Source of the DNA: Aurantiacibacter sp. MUD61
Lineage (GTDB): Bacteria; Pseudomonadota; Alphaproteobacteria; Sphingomonadales; Sphingomonadaceae
Reading direction: 5' to 3'
Assembly: GCF_027912455.1 (NCBI RefSeq)
Contig: NZ_CP115446.1
Span: forward strand, 62,001 to 126,000
DNA length: 64,000 bases
In this document: positions 62,200 to 64,000 of the stretch, piece after piece
How positions within the stretch are numbered: position 1 is the first letter of the stretch
Layout of the letters: each line of letters begins with the position of its first letter
Notes under the pieces: generated by a model
Seen by the model: the letters and a program-made list of their open reading frames with translations, nothing else
What the model was told of the DNA's origin: nothing
The model's database searches: none
Position numbers and translations under genes: made by a program

Positions 62200-62936
62200 G
62201 CAAACCCCTCCGCCTTGGCGTGAATATCGATCACGTCGCCACTATCCGAAATGCGCGCGGCGGCGATCATCCCGATCCGGTCCGCGCGGCGGAAATCGTG
62301 GCGCGATGCGGTGGTGATGGTATCACGGCGCACCTTCGCGAAGACCGGCGGCACATCCGCGACGATGATCTGAAACGCATCCAGGATGCGACCGACCTGC
62401 CGCTCAATCTGGAGATGGCGGCGACCGAGGAAATGCTCGCCATCGCCCTCGCCCACAAGCCGCATGCTGCATGTATCGTGCCGGAAAAGCGCGAGGAGCG
62501 GACGACCGAAGGCGGGCTCGATGCCGCTGGCCAGCATAATCACCTCACCCCGATCATCACCCAGCTGAAAGATGCCGGGATTCGCGTTTCACTTTTCATC
62601 GAGGCGAGTGAGCGCCAGCTCGATGCCGCGCTGCAGATGGGTGTGCCCGTGGTCGAATTTCACACCGGCGAATACGCCCATGCCGCGCTGGATGGCGACA
62701 ATGAAAAGGTCGAGCGCGAGCTGAAACGCATTTCCGATATGTCGGCCCTCGCGGCCAAGAACGGGATCGAGCCACATGCGGGCCACGGGCTGACTTACGA
62801 AAACGTCCAGCCCATCGCCGCCATCCCGCAGCTCGCCGAGCTCAACATCGGGCATTATCTAATTGGCGAGGCGATTTTCGACGGGCTGGAGCCTGCAGTT
62901 TTGCGGATGCGCGAACTGATGGATTTGGCGAGATAA
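62196..62936 (+). CDS. pdxJ: Pyridoxine 5'-phosphate synthase PdxJ
   Basis: A 246-residue TIM-barrel enzyme, final ring-closing step of vitamin B6 synthesis. Signatures: [17 protein letters not shown] (catalytic His), [23 protein letters not shown] and GHGLTYENV. The start at 62196 overlaps the previous stop as ATGA. In many genomes pdxJ is followed by acpS, as here. Confidence 0.97.
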   Translation: MSKPLRLGVNIDHVATIRNARGGDHPDPVRAAEIVARCGGDGITAHLREDRRHIRDDDLKRIQDATDLPLNLEMAATEEMLAIALAHKPHAACIVPEKREERTTEGGLDAAGQHNHLTPIITQLKDAGIRVSLFIEASERQLDAALQMGVPVVEFHTGEYAHAALDGDNEKVERELKRISDMSALAAKNGIEPHAGHGLTYENVQPIAAIPQLAELNIGHYLIGEAIFDGLEPAVLRMRELMDLAR

Positions 62937-62950
62937 TTATGATCAAAACA

Positions 62951-63034
62951 GCCCACCCCGCTGCGACTATGCCTCGCCTTTCGGCTCGGCAAATCTCGCT
63001 CCCCTCCCGCTTGCGGGAGGGGTTGGGGGTGGGC
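62951..63034. repeat. Composite palindromic element between pdxJ and acpS
   Basis: Outer arms GCCCACCCC (62951-62959) and 63026-63034 are complementary. Inside, CCCCTCCCGC (63001-63010) pairs with 63013-63022 around TT. Together they form a nested hairpin in the 100-nt gap. The sequence type recurs in intergenic DNA of this bacterial group (recollection). Confidence 0.65.
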
Positions 63035-63036
63035 AA

Positions 63037-63441
63037 ATGATCATCGGTCTCGGCTCAGACCTCTGCAATATCGAGCGCATCCAGAATTCGCTCGACCGGT
63101 GGGGTGATCGCTTCAAGCAGCGCAGCTTTACCGATGTGGAGAACGCCAAGGCGGCGCGCCGTCCGCTCACACAGGCAGGCACTTATGCCAAGCGTTTCGC
63201 GGCGAAGGAGGCGTTCAGCAAGGCAGTGGGCACCGGTTTCAAGCGCGGCGTTTTCATGAAGGATATCGGCGTGGTGAATGCGCCCTCCGGCGCGCCGACT
63301 CTCGCGCTGACCGGAGGGGCGAAAGCGCGGCTGGAACAGCTGACGCCGGACGGGTATGAGGTGTTCATTCATCTCACCCTCACCGATGATCATCCATGGG
63401 CGCAGGCCTTCGTGATCCTTGAAGCGCATCCCAAGCCCTAG
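63037..63441 (+). CDS. acpS: Holo-[acyl-carrier-protein] synthase
   Basis: A 134-residue phosphopantetheinyl transferase that activates acyl carrier protein. The first Mg-binding Asp is in [14 protein letters not shown] and the second motif in [16 protein letters not shown] (Glu/Lys). It lies between pdxJ and lepB, an order common in alphaproteobacteria, 12 nt from lepB. Confidence 0.96.
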   Translation: MIIGLGSDLCNIERIQNSLDRWGDRFKQRSFTDVENAKAARRPLTQAGTYAKRFAAKEAFSKAVGTGFKRGVFMKDIGVVNAPSGAPTLALTGGAKARLEQLTPDGYEVFIHLTLTDDHPWAQAFVILEAHPKP

Positions 63442-63453
63442 AAATTCCCGGCA

Positions 63454-64000
63454 ATGACTGACGAAAAAGAGCAGGACGAGAAGGTCAACTGGTGGGCGGA
63501 GCTGCGCGGCCTTGCCGTGATGCTGCTTGTCGTGTTGCTGTTCCACACCTTCATCGCCAAGCCGTTCTACATACCCTCAGCCAGCATGGTGCCCAATCTG
63601 ATGGTGGGGGACCGGCTGATCGTGTCCAAATATCCCTATGGCTGGAGCTGGGTCTCGGCGAGCTTTCACGTCTTTCCGCGCAGCGACTGGCGCATCGCCC
63701 CTGCAACGCCCGAATATGGCGACATTGTCATCGCCGTGCCGCCCGATGAAAACACCGATTATATCAAGCGCGTGATCGGCCTGCCGGGTGACACCGTGGC
63801 GCTAGTCGATGGGCAGATCATCCTGAACGGCGAGCCGGTGCCGCAGGATATGGAGCCCCCGGTTCGCATTCCGGCAGAAAACGATAATCTGTGCGCCACC
63901 GCTTTCGGCAGCGAAGTTCCGTGCCTCGATGACTTCGAGCCCTATCGCGTGACGCTGGAAAACGGGACGCAAGTTTACGAGCCGCCCACCTATCGCGAAA
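63454..64000 (+). CDS. lepB: Signal peptidase I, N-terminal part (3' end outside window)
   Basis: About 182 residues are visible from the ATG at 63454. One transmembrane helix (LAVMLLVVLLFHTFIAK) precedes the catalytic Ser box PSASMVPNLMVGD and the Lys box YIKRVIGLPGD of the S26 signal peptidases. The frame is open at the right edge. It should remove signal peptides from exported proteins; the many exported proteins of this window are likely substrates. Confidence 0.95.
   Translation, partial: MTDEKEQDEKVNWWAELRGLAVMLLVVLLFHTFIAKPFYIPSASMVPNLMVGDRLIVSKYPYGWSWVSASFHVFPRSDWRIAPATPEYGDIVIAVPPDENTDYIKRVIGLPGDTVALVDGQIILNGEPVPQDMEPPVRIPAENDNLCATAFGSEVPCLDDFEPYRVTLENGTQVYEPPTYRE

Noticed and set aside
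1..64000. CRISPR arrays, tRNA/rRNA genes, integrases, transposases
   Set aside because: No regularly spaced direct repeats, no cloverleaf-like segments that I could recognise, and no recombinase motifs in any frame. tRNA detection by eye is limited; a covariance scan would settle it.

Overview
The window is chromosomal DNA from a high-GC alphaproteobacterium. The best fit is Sphingomonadales, probably Erythrobacteraceae. Support comes from the gene order of the aa3 oxidase cluster (ctaC-ctaD-ctaB-small ORF-ctaG-ctaE-DUF983-SURF1, then thrC), from phoH-ybeY-corC, from mutY/dciA/two DsbA-like thioredoxins/smc, from an L21 with a long Lys/Ala tail, and from DUF1489 and DUF1499 proteins. This placement rests on recognised proteins and gene order only. 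I see no rRNA, tRNA, CRISPR array, integrase, transposase or phage gene. Coding density is very high, and the only stretch above 300 bases without an intact gene is 25769-26169.

Layout. 1-3909: the 3' end of a probable 2OG-Fe(II) oxygenase, a small lipoprotein, and three tandem paralogous secreted proteins of unknown function, read leftward. 3910-7424: phoH, ybeY, a CorC-like CBS protein and a LysR regulator. 7421-18801: mostly envelope or secreted hydrolases (class 3 lipase, cyclophilin, amidohydrolase, two beta-lactamase-fold serine hydrolases) with mgtE, nudC and several small unknown proteins. 18900-25768: a small membrane protein, mutY, dciA, two DsbA-type thioredoxins and smc. 25769-26169: a decayed small membrane-protein gene between two inverted copies of a short palindromic repeat. 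26170-33216: soxR with a clear SoxR box, a VOC protein, gshA, rsmE, ubiA, a membrane methyltransferase and a BamB-like propeller. 33233-44906: TPR protein, glycosyltransferase, alpha/beta hydrolase, selO, an AstD-like dehydrogenase, rarD, pyrC, patatin, ygfZ, a TetR/metal-dependent hydrolase pair and a GNAT. 45008-51594: rplU-rpmA with a strong terminator, two small envelope proteins, moaA-moaD-moaE, folB, DUF1499 and a methyltransferase. 51587-60340: thrC, an unexpected Vap-like protein, and the cytochrome c oxidase cluster. 60530-64000: pyrE, a secreted serine hydrolase, pdxJ, acpS and the start of lepB.

Functional themes. The largest unit is aa3-type respiration: three catalytic subunits, heme O synthase, the CuB chaperone, SURF1 and a 42-residue membrane protein. 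Others are ubiquinone prenylation, glutathione synthesis with SoxR redox control, molybdopterin, folate, pyridoxine and pyrimidine synthesis, and a broad set of exported serine hydrolases.

The observations most worth a second look are: a protein resembling the Rhodococcus Vap virulence-associated fold, inserted on the opposite strand between SURF1 and thrC; the three tandem paralogs; a secreted beta-lactamase-fold protein wedged by 4-nt overlaps between pyrE and pdxJ; a pair of 14-bp operators at the TetR gene; two palindromes upstream of the LysR gene; a 22-nt sequence shared by two divergent promoters; a terminator-like hairpin at the start of the rplU leader; and the frameshifted small gene with its flanking repeats.
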